This document shows, in pieces, positions 52,040 through 60,362 of a stretch of 64,000 bases of DNA. The translations under genes and the position numbers were made by a program. This DNA is from JALZVT01 sp039029135. GTDB taxonomy: Bacteria; Pseudomonadota; Gammaproteobacteria; Pseudomonadales; Azotimanducaceae. Under the pieces are notes generated by a model, which searched no databases, was not told the DNA's origin, and saw only the letters and a list, made by a program, of their open reading frames with translations. Each line of letters begins with the position of its first letter. Position 1 is the first letter of the stretch. Location of the stretch: the NCBI GenBank assembly GCA_039029135.1, contig JBCCGT010000005.1, forward strand, positions 1 to 64,000, read 5' to 3'.

Positions 52040-52624
52040 TTACAGCCCGCGGGTGTGCACGTCTTCGTTGAGCGCGAGCACGCTGTGCACGCCGCCGCTC
52101 GACGCCGCGAAGCGATTGATGCTGGTGTAGTTCGGGTTGAAGAACATGCGCGGTTCGAAGCCCATGACGCGCGCCGCCCAGACGTTGACGATGCCGCCGT
52201 GGCAGGTGATGGCGACCGTCTTGCCGCGGTTGCCCGCGATGATGGCCTCCAGCGCCGCGACGACGCGCTCAGCGAAGGGCGCGAACGCCTCGTTCGGCTG
52301 GCCGCTGTTCAGGCGCTCCCAGGTTTTGCGATCGCGCGCCTTGAGCTGCTCGTAGGGGATATAGCGGCTGGAGTGCTGGTCGAACTCCGCGACGTCGTCG
52401 CAGATCTCGGCCGTCAGGCCGCGCAGCGCGCTGAGCGGTTCCGCGGTTTCGCGGGCGCGCCGCATCGGACTGCTGTACAGGCGATCGATCGGCTCGCCGG
52501 CGAGCCACTCCGCCATCTTGCTGGCCTGCGCCTGGCCGACGGCCGACAGCGGCGGATCGGCCGCGCCGCCGTCGTCGCGCACCACCGCCTCGGGCAACCC
52601 GTGGCGTATCAGCAGCAGTTTCAT
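52040..52624 (-). CDS. Histidine phosphatase (phosphoglycerate-mutase-like)
   Basis: 194 residues. The catalytic His is in LLLIRHGLPEA at the N-terminus; the second His is in VAITCHGGIVN (about 142), and Arg in SSPMRRARET. No signal peptide, so cytoplasmic. It lies inside the glycerol-transporter-like operon, between DUF2160 and the binding protein (32 bases before the latter), which is not usual for this transporter. Substrate unknown; a phosphorylated polyol or three-carbon acid is possible. Confidence 0.85.
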   Translation of the reverse strand: MKLLLIRHGLPEAVVRDDGGAADPPLSAVGQAQASKMAEWLAGEPIDRLYSSPMRRARETAEPLSALRGLTAEICDDVAEFDQHSSRYIPYEQLKARDRKTWERLNSGQPNEAFAPFAERVVAALEAIIAGNRGKTVAITCHGGIVNVWAARVMGFEPRMFFNPNYTSINRFAASSGGVHSVLALNEDVHTRGL

Positions 52625-52695
52625 GGCGTCCCCCTGGTTCTTGTTGTTTTGCTCTTATCGACTCGCGGCGTCGTCTTGCCGGGCTCGGCAGTCGC

Positions 52696-52974
52696 CTAGC
52701 CCCAGCGTAGCAGCGCCAGTGTAGCGGCGAGTGTCGCGGCGCTCACCCACCACAGCGGACCGGTGAAGGCGACGAGGGCAACGATATGCATGCCCGCCGC
52801 GATCAGCAGACTGATGAAGAAGCGATCGCCGCGGGTGGTCGCGAACGGCAGCCAGCCGCGCCGCAGCGTCGTCGGGCGATACAGCTCGAGCACGGTCAGC
52901 GCCGCGAGCAATGTGAAGATGGCCGCGAAGAAGATCGCGGTCGGCGCGGTCCAGGCCATCCACGTGAGCGACAT
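52696..52974 (-). CDS. DUF2160 small membrane protein
   Basis: 92 residues with three hydrophobic helices. The start MSLTWMAWTAPTAIFFAAIFTLLAALTVLELYRP and the RGDRFFISLLIAAG segment match DUF2160, a protein found only with GlpSTPQ-type glycerol ABC transporters. Its ATG overlaps the preceding permease stop by one base. Its role is not known; probably an accessory subunit of the transporter. Confidence 0.85.
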   Translation of the reverse strand: MSLTWMAWTAPTAIFFAAIFTLLAALTVLELYRPTTLRRGWLPFATTRGDRFFISLLIAAGMHIVALVAFTGPLWWVSAATLAATLALLRWG

Positions 52975-53780
52975 CAGGACACCCGACCCAGCGCGAAGCC
53001 CGCCGCCAGATGGCGACGCACGAAGTACACGACGATCAGACCCGGGACGATCGTCAGCACGCCCGCCGCGCAGAGCACGCCCCAGTCCAGGCCCGACGCG
53101 CTGACCGTGCGCGTCATGACCACGGCGATAGGCTTGCTGTCGCTGCCCGTCAGCGTGCGCGCGAGCAGCAGCTCCACCCAGCTGAACATGAAGCAGAAGA
53201 ACAGCGTGACACCAAGTGCTGCGCGGTTCATCGGCAGAAAGATGCGAAAGAAGAAGTAGCCGCGCGTGTGGCCGTCGAGGCGCGCCAGCTCATCGACCGA
53301 GCGCGGCGTGGCCGAGAAGAAGCCCTCCAGGATCCACACGGACAGCGGCACCGTGAACAGACAGTGGGCTAGGGCGACCGCCAGCGGCGTATCGAACAGC
53401 CCGAGCGTGGAATAGAGCTGAAAGAACGGCAGCAGGAAGACGGCGGGCGGCGCCATGCGGTTGGTCAACAGCCAGAAGAACAGGTGCTTGTCGCCGAGGA
53501 AGCGATAGCGCGAGAACGTGTAGGCGGCGGGTATCGCCACGGCGAGCGAGATCAGGCTGTTCAGCACCACGTAGCTGAGCGAGTTGGCGAAGCCGTTGAA
53601 CCACACTGGGTTGGTGAAGATCTCCGAGTAGTTGGCGAGCGTCGGCGCGGCGGGAATCAACTCGACGCCGCCCGCGATGCTGTCGTTGCTGCGCAGCGAC
53701 AGGTTCAGCAGCCAGTACAGCGGTATGAGGAGGTAGGCGCAGTACAGCCACAGGACCGCGCGACACAGCCGCGAGGTCAT
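52974..53780 (-). CDS. glpQ: ABC permease (GlpQ-like)
   Basis: 268 residues, six helices, MalG-type. The EAA loop is recognisable as SVDELARLDGHTRGYFFFRIFLPMNRAAL (about 180-208). The ATG at 53780 overlaps the preceding permease stop by 4 bases; the longer frame to 54317 is a shadow of that gene. Forms the membrane channel with the second permease. Confidence 0.86.
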   Translation of the reverse strand: MTSRLCRAVLWLYCAYLLIPLYWLLNLSLRSNDSIAGGVELIPAAPTLANYSEIFTNPVWFNGFANSLSYVVLNSLISLAVAIPAAYTFSRYRFLGDKHLFFWLLTNRMAPPAVFLLPFFQLYSTLGLFDTPLAVALAHCLFTVPLSVWILEGFFSATPRSVDELARLDGHTRGYFFFRIFLPMNRAALGVTLFFCFMFSWVELLLARTLTGSDSKPIAVVMTRTVSASGLDWGVLCAAGVLTIVPGLIVVYFVRRHLAAGFALGRVS

Positions 53781-54655
53781 GGGCGCACCTCCTCGCCGGT
53801 CGGCCGCACGACGACCGAGTAGAAGACGAAGCACAGCACCAGAATCAGCAGGAAGTACAGAATTGAAAACGCCGCCGCCGGCCCCAGGTCGAACTGGCCC
53901 ACCGCCATGGTGGCGAGATGCTGACTCAGGAAGGTCGTGCTGCTGCCCGGACCGCCGCCGGTCAGCACGAACGGTTCGGTGTAGATCATCAGGCTGTCCA
54001 TCGTGCGCAGCAGCACGCAGATGACCAGCACGCCGGCGAGCTTCGGCAGCTCCACGAAACGAAACGTCTGCCAGGGACTCGCGCCGTCGAGGCTGGCGGC
54101 CGCGTAGTTGGCGCTTGGTATGGCTGATAGCCCTGCGAACGTCAGCAGCGCGACCAGCGACGACCAGTGCCAGATGTCCATGGCGAGCAGCGTTAGCCAG
54201 GCGTGCAGCGCATCGCCCGCGTAGTTGTACTGCACGCCCAGCGCGTTGATCGACACGCCCAGCAGGCCGATGTCCGGCCGCGCAAAGATCTGCCAGATCG
54301 TGCCCACAACATTCCACGGCACCAGCAGCGGCACGGCGAGCAGGATCAAGAGCGGCGTCGTGGCCTTTGAGTCGCGCGGCACGCCGCGCGCGATCGCGAT
54401 GCCGAGCGGAATCTCGATGGCGAGCACGAGGGCGCTGAAGCTGAGCTGGCGCAGCAGCGCCGCGGAGAAGCGCTCGTCACGCAACGTCTCGCGATACCAG
54501 TCGAAGCCGACGAAATAGCGCGTGTTGAAATCGAGAATGTCCTGCACCGAGTAGTTGACCACGGTCATCAGCGGGATCACCGCGCTGAACGCGACGATCA
54601 GCAGCACGGGCAGCACGCCTAGCCAGGCGGCGTTGGTGTAGGGCTTGGCGTTCAC
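53777..54655 (-). CDS. glpP: ABC permease (GlpP-like)
   Basis: 292 residues, MalF-type with six helices (LPVLLIVAFSAVIPLMTVVNYSVQ at the start). The EAA loop is NYAAASLDGASPWQTFRFVELPKLAG (about 195-220). I start at the GTG at 54655 that overlaps the ATPase stop (GTGA); an ATG 8 codons upstream exists but has no better support. Overlaps the next permease by 4 bases. Confidence 0.86.
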   Translation of the reverse strand: MNAKPYTNAAWLGVLPVLLIVAFSAVIPLMTVVNYSVQDILDFNTRYFVGFDWYRETLRDERFSAALLRQLSFSALVLAIEIPLGIAIARGVPRDSKATTPLLILLAVPLLVPWNVVGTIWQIFARPDIGLLGVSINALGVQYNYAGDALHAWLTLLAMDIWHWSSLVALLTFAGLSAIPSANYAAASLDGASPWQTFRFVELPKLAGVLVICVLLRTMDSLMIYTEPFVLTGGGPGSSTTFLSQHLATMAVGQFDLGPAAAFSILYFLLILVLCFVFYSVVVRPTGEEVRP

Positions 54656-55683
54656 GACTCGACCGCCCAGCCGTCGCAAAATCGCAGCTCGCGGTCGATC
54701 TGCAGGCCCGCCGGGTCGCCCGGTTGCCAGTCGTCGCGGGCGGCGACGGTGGCCTGCCAGTCATCGCCCGCCACGTCGACGAGCGCGGTCGGTCCTTCCG
54801 CGTCCGCGCCGGTGATACGCACGCGTTCGACGCGCACCGGCACGGTTGCGGCGTCGGCTGCCGCGAGGCGCGCCCAGTCCGGGCGAAAGCCCAGCAGCCA
54901 CTCGCCGTTTCGATTGTCCTCCGGCGCGGAATCGCGTTCGGGCAGCGGGATGAGGTTCATCGCCGGTCTGCCGATGAAGCGCGCAACCTCGACGTGCCGG
55001 GGCGCGTCAAACAGCTCGCGCGGCGTGCCGATCTGCAGCGCTTCGCCGCCGTACAACACGCAGACGCGGTCGGCGAACGTCAGCGCCTCGGTCTGATCGT
55101 GGGTCACGTAGATCAGCGTGACGCCGAGCTCGGCGAGCGCCGCCTTCACCGCGCGGCGCACGCGCCATTTCATCGCCGGCTCGACCGCGGTCAACGGCTC
55201 GTCCAGCAGCACCAGCTTCAGATCCGGCGGCGCGAGCGCCTTGGCGAAGGCGACGAGCTGTTTTTCGAACAGCGACAGGCTTGCGATCGAGCGGCCGAGC
55301 AAGGCGGTGAGCTCGAACCGTTCGGCCACCGCGCGTCCGCGCGCGTCGCGTTCTTTGCGCGCCACGCCACGCGTGCGCAGCGCAAAGGTGATGTTGTCGA
55401 GCACGCTGAGCGATTCGTACAGCACCGGAAACTGAAACACCTGCGACACGCCGCGCTGCGCGGGTGCCAGCCGCGCGACGTCGCGGTCGTCCAGCAGCAG
55501 CCTGCCCTGCTGGCAGGGCAGCAGCCCGGACAGCAGGTTCAGCGCCGTCGTCTTGCCCGCGCCCGAATCGCCGAGCAGCGCCAGGCTGCCGCCCTGCGGC
55601 ACCTCGAAGCTCAGGCCGCGCAGCGTCTCGTCGGCCGCGCCCGGATAGCGAAAGCGCAGGTCTTCCACGCGCAGGCCGCTCAT
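54652..55683 (-). CDS. glpT: ABC ATPase with degenerate signature (GlpT-like)
   Basis: 343 residues of the carbohydrate-type ATPase class. Walker A GDSGAGKT (38-45), Q-loop Gln84, Walker B VLLDEP with Asp161/Glu162 and H-loop His195 in YVTHDQTEA are intact. The signature motif, normally LSGGQ, is SLSLFEKQ (135-142). C-terminal about 100 residues form a TOBE-like regulatory domain. It overlaps the GlpS-like gene by 4 bases; the two should form a heterodimer. Confidence 0.86.
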   Translation of the reverse strand: MSGLRVEDLRFRYPGAADETLRGLSFEVPQGGSLALLGDSGAGKTTALNLLSGLLPCQQGRLLLDDRDVARLAPAQRGVSQVFQFPVLYESLSVLDNITFALRTRGVARKERDARGRAVAERFELTALLGRSIASLSLFEKQLVAFAKALAPPDLKLVLLDEPLTAVEPAMKWRVRRAVKAALAELGVTLIYVTHDQTEALTFADRVCVLYGGEALQIGTPRELFDAPRHVEVARFIGRPAMNLIPLPERDSAPEDNRNGEWLLGFRPDWARLAAADAATVPVRVERVRITGADAEGPTALVDVAGDDWQATVAARDDWQPGDPAGLQIDRELRFCDGWAVES

Positions 55684-56678
55684 GCGACGGCCGGCGCTGA
55701 CGCGCCTTCGAGCGGCAGCCGCAGAAGATCGCGCGCATCGGCGAACAGCTCGATCGCGTCGCCCGTGATCTCGACGACGCCCGGCAGTTTCGCGACCCAG
55801 CGGTTGCTGTTGTCGCCCACGCCACGCAGCGTGCCCTGCACGAGCGTGTGGGCGCCGGTGGTCTCGACGGCGTCGATGTGCAGCCCGAACGCGCTGTGTG
55901 CGCCGCTCGGTGGCGCGAGATGCAGATGCTCCGGCCGCACGACGGTGGCGCTGTCATCGGCGTCGGCGCGCCAGTTCACGCCTGGCTCAGACATCAGATC
56001 GGCCGCAGCAAGGCTCGCGGGCTGTCGATAGAGCGCGAGCGGCGGCCCGCTCTGCAGCACCGCGTTGTCGGCCAGCAGCACGAGGTGATCCGCGATCGCG
56101 AACGCGTCGGCGACCTCCGTCGTGGCGAACACCAGCGTGGCGTCTCGCTCGCGCAGCAGCGCGCCGATCTCCAGCGTCAGTTGCTCGCGGAGGCGCAGAT
56201 CGAGATTCACGAAGGGCTCGTCGAGCAGCAGGATCTTTGGGTCCGCCGCCAGCGCGCGACCGATCGCCAGACGCTGCTGCTGACCGCCGGAGAGTTCATC
56301 GGGTTTTTTGTCGAGGTGTTCGGCGATGCCCAGCGTTGCGGCAATGCGCTCCACTCGCTGGCTGCGCTCCGCACTATTGATGCCGGCGGCCACGAGGGGT
56401 GAGGCGATATTCTGCGCCACGCTCCAGTGGGGATAGTTCACGAACGCCTGGAACACGAAGCCGACGCCGCGTGCACCGCTGTTGAGTTCAGGCAGCCTTT
56501 CCTCGCGCAGGCTGATCGCGGCACTCGCTGTGCATTCCAGGCCAGCCAGCAAGCGCAGCAGAGGGGTTTTGCCGGCTCTGTTGCGTCCGAGCAGCACGGT
56601 GGTCGATGCACTTGGCAGGTCGATATCGACGGGCTGTCGACCGGCCGCGAGGCGCAGTTGTTTCAGGCTTAGGGTCAT
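55680..56678 (-). CDS. glpS: ABC ATPase lacking the H-loop histidine (GlpS-like)
   Basis: 332 residues. Walker A GRNRAGKT (31-38), Q-loop Gln77, canonical signature ELSGGQQQR (129-135) and Walker B LLLDEP (Asp153/Glu154) are present. The H-loop histidine is replaced: LVFATTEVADA places Thr187 where partner GlpT has His195. A TOBE-like C-terminal domain follows. First gene of the transporter operon; 41 bases separate it from soxA upstream. Confidence 0.86.
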   Translation of the reverse strand: MTLSLKQLRLAAGRQPVDIDLPSASTTVLLGRNRAGKTPLLRLLAGLECTASAAISLREERLPELNSGARGVGFVFQAFVNYPHWSVAQNIASPLVAAGINSAERSQRVERIAATLGIAEHLDKKPDELSGGQQQRLAIGRALAADPKILLLDEPFVNLDLRLREQLTLEIGALLRERDATLVFATTEVADAFAIADHLVLLADNAVLQSGPPLALYRQPASLAAADLMSEPGVNWRADADDSATVVRPEHLHLAPPSGAHSAFGLHIDAVETTGAHTLVQGTLRGVGDNSNRWVAKLPGVVEITGDAIELFADARDLLRLPLEGASAPAVA

Positions 56679-56719
56679 TGCGCGTATCGAATGCGAGCGT
56701 CGAGCCTACACGACGCCGT

Positions 56720-57493
56720 CTAGCGCCGCACGGCGGGCGCGGTCAGCGGGAGTTCCGCCGCGCGCCACGCCAGAAACAGCTCCAGCGCCACATACTCCGC
56801 GGCCCCGTAGTCGAACGGCTCCGCGCGAATGCCTTCGTTGCAGAAGCGCAGGCGCCGATGCAGCGAGCCCAGCGTCTGCCACTGCAGGCGGTACGTCGGA
56901 TAGCCCGTCGGCTGCCCCTGACTCAGCCGATCGCCGCGCAGCATCCGGCCCGGGTTCAGCTCGTGACAGTGATGGCAGGCGAGGTTCATCTGGCCGCGCC
57001 GCGTGTAGTAGTAGTCGCGCGCGCGATCGAAGTGCACGCGCGCGGCACCCGCGATGCTCACGTCGAACGCCATGCCGGCTGACTGATGGGCGACGAGCAG
57101 CGTGAGCGACAGCAGCGGCTCGGACTCGTAGGGCAGCGGCGGGGCGAACTGGCGCTCGACGCGGCACTGCTCGATGCGCTGGGTGAGGTTCACCAGTCGA
57201 CCGGTCGCGTTGACCTGCGGGTAGCGCGTGGCCGCGCCGCGCAGCGCCGCGGGCTCTCCGTGACAGTCCGCGCAGCTCGGGCTTTGGTCGCCGCCCTCGC
57301 GCCACAGCGCTTCGCCGCGATCCAGCCACAGATAGCCGGGATTCGCGAACGCGTCTGTCTCGAGCAATTGGGTATCCGCCGACTGATACTCGCGGCCGTC
57401 GCGCGTCTCGGCGAGCGTGCGCTCCGGCGGGGCTTCCGCGCAGCCGGCCGTCAGGGCCGCGACGACCAGCGCGCCGATTGCGCTAGCCCGCAA
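56720..57493 (-). CDS. soxA: Sulfur-oxidation cytochrome SoxA
   Basis: 257 residues, start TTG at 57493 overlapping soxZ. Export signal with a possible lipobox (LTAGC, Cys18). Two heme-c motifs: CADCH (74-78) and CHHCH near residue 171. The family signature is strong: FANPGYLWLDRGEALW, RGAATRYP, YESEPLLSLTLLVAHQSAGM, RRGQMNL, RLQWQTLGSLHRRLRFCNEG with the C-terminal Cys that ligates the second heme, and AEPFDYG. With SoxX it would attach thiosulfate to SoxY. A lipid anchor would be unusual for this soluble periplasmic protein. Confidence 0.93.
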   Translation of the reverse strand: MRASAIGALVVAALTAGCAEAPPERTLAETRDGREYQSADTQLLETDAFANPGYLWLDRGEALWREGGDQSPSCADCHGEPAALRGAATRYPQVNATGRLVNLTQRIEQCRVERQFAPPLPYESEPLLSLTLLVAHQSAGMAFDVSIAGAARVHFDRARDYYYTRRGQMNLACHHCHELNPGRMLRGDRLSQGQPTGYPTYRLQWQTLGSLHRRLRFCNEGIRAEPFDYGAAEYVALELFLAWRAAELPLTAPAVRR

Positions 57494-57809
57494 CCGAAAT
57501 CTCGCGGGTTTCCCGATGGCGCTCGCCGTTCAGATCGGTCCAGACGAATTCGAGCTGACCCCCGCGCTCGATGCGCGTCTGAAAGGTCAGGTAGGGATTG
57601 GCCGCGATCCCCGGCTGCAGGTCGGCGGCGAACACCAGCGCGCCGTCCAGGCGGCACTCGAAGCGTTTCAGGATGTCGCGCGGAATCGCCTCGCCCATCG
57701 CGTCGCGCCGAAAGCCCGTCTCCATCTTGTGGGTGATCAGCGTCTTGATGGTGACGACGCTGCCGGCCGCGACGGTCTTGGGAACGCTGATTCGCGCGCG
57801 CAGCGTCAT
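57483..57809 (-). CDS. soxZ: Sulfur-carrier subunit SoxZ
   Basis: 108 residues, the normal length. Family motifs: VVTIKTLITHKMETGFRRDAMG and PYLTFQTRIERGGQLEFVWTD. No signal peptide, as expected, because SoxZ is exported with SoxY. It is 6 bases downstream of soxY and overlaps soxA by 11 bases. Confidence 0.94.
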   Translation of the reverse strand: MTLRARISVPKTVAAGSVVTIKTLITHKMETGFRRDAMGEAIPRDILKRFECRLDGALVFAADLQPGIAANPYLTFQTRIERGGQLEFVWTDLNGERHRETREISVAG

Positions 57810-57815
57810 GGCGGC

Positions 57816-58265
57816 TCAGATCAGAAAATCGAGGCAGGCCGCCTCGGTGACGATGGTTTCGGCGCGCCCGGCGAACAGGCGGCCGTCGTTCATGGTCGCG
57901 ACGGCGACCACGGTCTGGGTATCGGCCAGCCGCACGCGGGTGGCGACGCTCGCGCTGCCGCTCGCGGGGCTGAGGTGAAAGCGGGCGAGCAGGGGCTCCG
58001 GGTTCTTTTCCGCGAACAGATGAATCTCGCGCACGTGGTCGGCGTCGGTCATTGGGCTGTCCACGCTGACCTCCAGCGCGACAGAGTTACCGTTTTCGGC
58101 CAGGGCCGGCATCGACAGCGCGACGCGCTCGTCGCGAATGTCGCGCGCGCCGAAGCTCTCGCGCAGCAGGTCCGCGATGGGGCGCGGCGCGGCGCGCAGG
58201 CTAAGCGGCGCGAGCACGAGCCACGCGCCCGTGGCGCTCAGCAGACTGCGGCGATGGATGCTCAT
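57816..58265 (-). CDS. soxY: Sulfur-carrier subunit SoxY with atypical C-terminus
   Basis: 149 residues. Tat signal MSIHRRSLLSATGAW, then the SoxY domain (VALSMPALAENGNSVALEVSVDSPM, FAEKNPEPLLARFHLSP). The protein ends TEAACLDFLI instead of the usual GGCGG, so the substrate-carrying Cys is followed by five residues, four of them hydrophobic. The reading frame up to 59771 upstream is antisense of the plus-strand genes; the true ATG is at 58265. It diverges from the GST-type gene with only 36 bases between. Confidence 0.88.
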   Translation of the reverse strand: MSIHRRSLLSATGAWLVLAPLSLRAAPRPIADLLRESFGARDIRDERVALSMPALAENGNSVALEVSVDSPMTDADHVREIHLFAEKNPEPLLARFHLSPASGSASVATRVRLADTQTVVAVATMNDGRLFAGRAETIVTEAACLDFLI

Positions 58266-58301
58266 ACGCGCATGATACCGCGCTCGGGTTAGACTGCCGG
58301 G

Positions 58302-59243
58302 ATGGGACAGCTCGTTGCCGGACAGTGGACGGATGAGGATCAGCGCGGCGTCGACGCGCATGGCCGCTTCGTGCGCCCGGACAGCCCGTGGCGGCGCTGG
58401 GTGACAACGGACGCCGACGCCGAGTTCCCGGCGGCGGCCGGTCGCTATCACCTGTACGTCAACGTCGGCTGCCCCTGGGCCTATCGCGCCGTGCTGTACC
58501 GCGCGCTCAAGGGTCTGGAGGACGTCATCTCGATGTCCTGCACCGCGCCCGGCATGGGGCGCGAGGGCTGGACTTTCCTTGATCCGGATTCGGACGGCGC
58601 CAGCCGAGACGACTTCACCGGCCACGCCCATATGCACCAGGTCTACAGCGCGGCGGATGGCGACTTTACCGGCCGGGTTACCGTGCCCGTGCTGTGGGAT
58701 CGCGAGCGGCAGACGATCGTCAACAACGAATCGTCCGAGATCATCCGCATGCTGAACTCGGCGTTCGATGCGTGGGCGGCGCATCCCGACATCGACTATT
58801 ACCCCGAACCGCTGCGGCCGGAGATCGATGCGATCAACGAGCGCGTCTACGCCGCGCTGAACAACGGCGTGTATCGCGCCGGCTTCGCGCGCTCGCAGAG
58901 CGCCTATGAGGCGGCATGCCGCGAGGTGTTCGCCGAGCTGGACGCCTGCGAAGCGCGGCTGAGTCGGCAGCGCTATCTCGTCGGCGAGCGCATCACCGAG
59001 GCCGACTGGCGACTGTTCTCGACGCTGCTGCGTTTCGATCTCGCCTACTACCCCGTGTTTCGCTGCAATCTGCGCCGGCTGGTCGACTACCCGAACCTGT
59101 GGGCCTACGCGCGCGATCTGTATCAGCAGCCGCGGGTGGCGGAGACCGTGGATTGGGACGCGTTCAAGGGCATCTACTGGTCGCGCGTGGGCATGATCCC
59201 GCTGGGGCCGGACGACGACTGGCATGCGCCCCACGGCCGCTGA
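58302..59243 (+). CDS. Glutathionyl-hydroquinone reductase (GST, Xi class)
   Basis: 313 residues. Family features: NVGCPWAYRAVLYRALKGLE with catalytic Cys in CPWAYR (about 58), PGMGREGWTF, VPVLWDRERQTIVNNESSEIIRMLNSAFD, and the C-terminal GLED...YARDLYQQP region. Reduces glutathionyl-hydroquinones back to hydroquinones. The start is only 36 bases from soxY, so their promoters overlap. A glutaredoxin-like gene follows 21 bases on. Confidence 0.9.
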   Translation: MGQLVAGQWTDEDQRGVDAHGRFVRPDSPWRRWVTTDADAEFPAAAGRYHLYVNVGCPWAYRAVLYRALKGLEDVISMSCTAPGMGREGWTFLDPDSDGASRDDFTGHAHMHQVYSAADGDFTGRVTVPVLWDRERQTIVNNESSEIIRMLNSAFDAWAAHPDIDYYPEPLRPEIDAINERVYAALNNGVYRAGFARSQSAYEAACREVFAELDACEARLSRQRYLVGERITEADWRLFSTLLRFDLAYYPVFRCNLRRLVDYPNLWAYARDLYQQPRVAETVDWDAFKGIYWSRVGMIPLGPDDDWHAPHGR

Positions 59244-59264
59244 CGGCGTGGCAGGGCAGCCGTA

Positions 59265-59747
59265 ATGCAGACCGACGCGTCGCCGAGGCTGTCGCTGTAC
59301 AAGTTCGCGGGCTGCCCCTGGTGCGAGCGCGTGCTGGCCGCCGTCGATCATCTCGGCATCGAACTGGAGCTGCGGGATATCCGCCGCGAGACCGCGCACG
59401 GCGACGCGCTGCAGAGCGCCGTCGGCAGGAAGCGCGTGCCGGTGCTGCGCATCGACGACGGCGAGGGCACGCGCTGGCTGCCCGAGTCCGCCGACATCGT
59501 CGCCTACCTGTATCGAGAGTTTGGCGCGGATCGCACGCCCGCGTTTCTCGCGTCGAACCGCCCGCAGGCGCTGGGCCTGTGGCTGGGGCTGCCGCTGGTC
59601 GCGCTCGGCTTCTTCGCGCCGGACGGCTACCGCGGCTGGTGCTTCTTCCTGGGCGGCATGATCTGGCTGCTGGGCAATCGGGCGCCGCTGCTTAGAGGCG
59701 CACTGCGACGGCTGCGGCCGGCGCGTGCCGTCGATTCCGCGCACTAG
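59265..59747 (+). CDS. Glutaredoxin-domain membrane protein
   Basis: 160 residues. N-terminal thioredoxin fold: FAGCPWCERVLAAVDHLG with CxxC (about 17-20), VPVLRIDDGEG and STAD-like ESADIVAYL (about 80-92). Then two hydrophobic helices (LGLWLGLPLVALGFF, WCFFLGGMIWLLGN). A glutaredoxin tethered to the membrane; topology and substrate unknown. Located with the glutathionyl-hydroquinone reductase and next to sox genes. Confidence 0.8.
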   Translation: MQTDASPRLSLYKFAGCPWCERVLAAVDHLGIELELRDIRRETAHGDALQSAVGRKRVPVLRIDDGEGTRWLPESADIVAYLYREFGADRTPAFLASNRPQALGLWLGLPLVALGFFAPDGYRGWCFFLGGMIWLLGNRAPLLRGALRRLRPARAVDSAH

Positions 59748-59758
59748 GCGGTCTGCGC

Positions 59759-60247
59759 ATGGCAGCGCCAAAGCTCGGCTGGGGTCACATCAACATCAAC
59801 GTCAGCGATCTGGACGCGTCGATCGCCTTCTATGAAAAGCTCGGCTTCAGCGTCCTGATCCCAGGGGTTCCCTATCTCGGCGTCAAACGCGGGGCGCGCG
59901 GCGAGCTGCCGGTCGATCTCGCGCGTGCGCTGGACGTGCCGGAGAGCAGCGCCGCGCGCGCCTGCATCATGCAGCTCGACGACGGGTTCCCGAAGATCGA
60001 TCTCACCGAGTACGCGAACGCATCGCCCCAGCCTGCCGGGGCCAACGACGATCTCGGCATGGTGCGGCTGTGTCTCGCGACGCGAAACCTCGCGCAAGAC
60101 TACGCGGCGCTCGTTGCTGCGGGGGTCGAGTTCGTCTCACCGCCCACCGAAGGCGTCGGCGGCATGGCGCATATCGCGATCTGTCGGGACCCCGACGGCA
60201 CGTTGATTGAGCTGATCGAACTGCACCTCGATCAGTGGGCGGGCTGA
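59759..60247 (+). CDS. VOC-superfamily (glyoxalase/dioxygenase fold) protein
   Basis: 162 residues. One VOC module pair: HININVSDLDASIAFYEKLGFSVL at the start, and MAHIAICRDPDGTLIELIEL at the end, supplying the usual His and Glu metal ligands. Starts 11 bases after the preceding stop, so probably in the same operon. Substrate unknown. Confidence 0.87.
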   Translation: MAAPKLGWGHININVSDLDASIAFYEKLGFSVLIPGVPYLGVKRGARGELPVDLARALDVPESSAARACIMQLDDGFPKIDLTEYANASPQPAGANDDLGMVRLCLATRNLAQDYAALVAAGVEFVSPPTEGVGGMAHIAICRDPDGTLIELIELHLDQWAG

Positions 60248-60362
60248 CAGCGAGCGCCGGTGCGCTGCGCAATCTTGCCCGGGCGCGTGATTCCAAAGTA
60301 AGAAACGGAGTTTCCCGTGCTCGTCGATTCGATAGGGTGCGCAGCAGATTCTGATCTGGCGG

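Noticed and set aside
58266..59771. Long minus-strand frame upstream of soxY
   Set aside because: Antisense to the GST and glutaredoxin genes; signal peptide and family length place the SoxY start at 58265.
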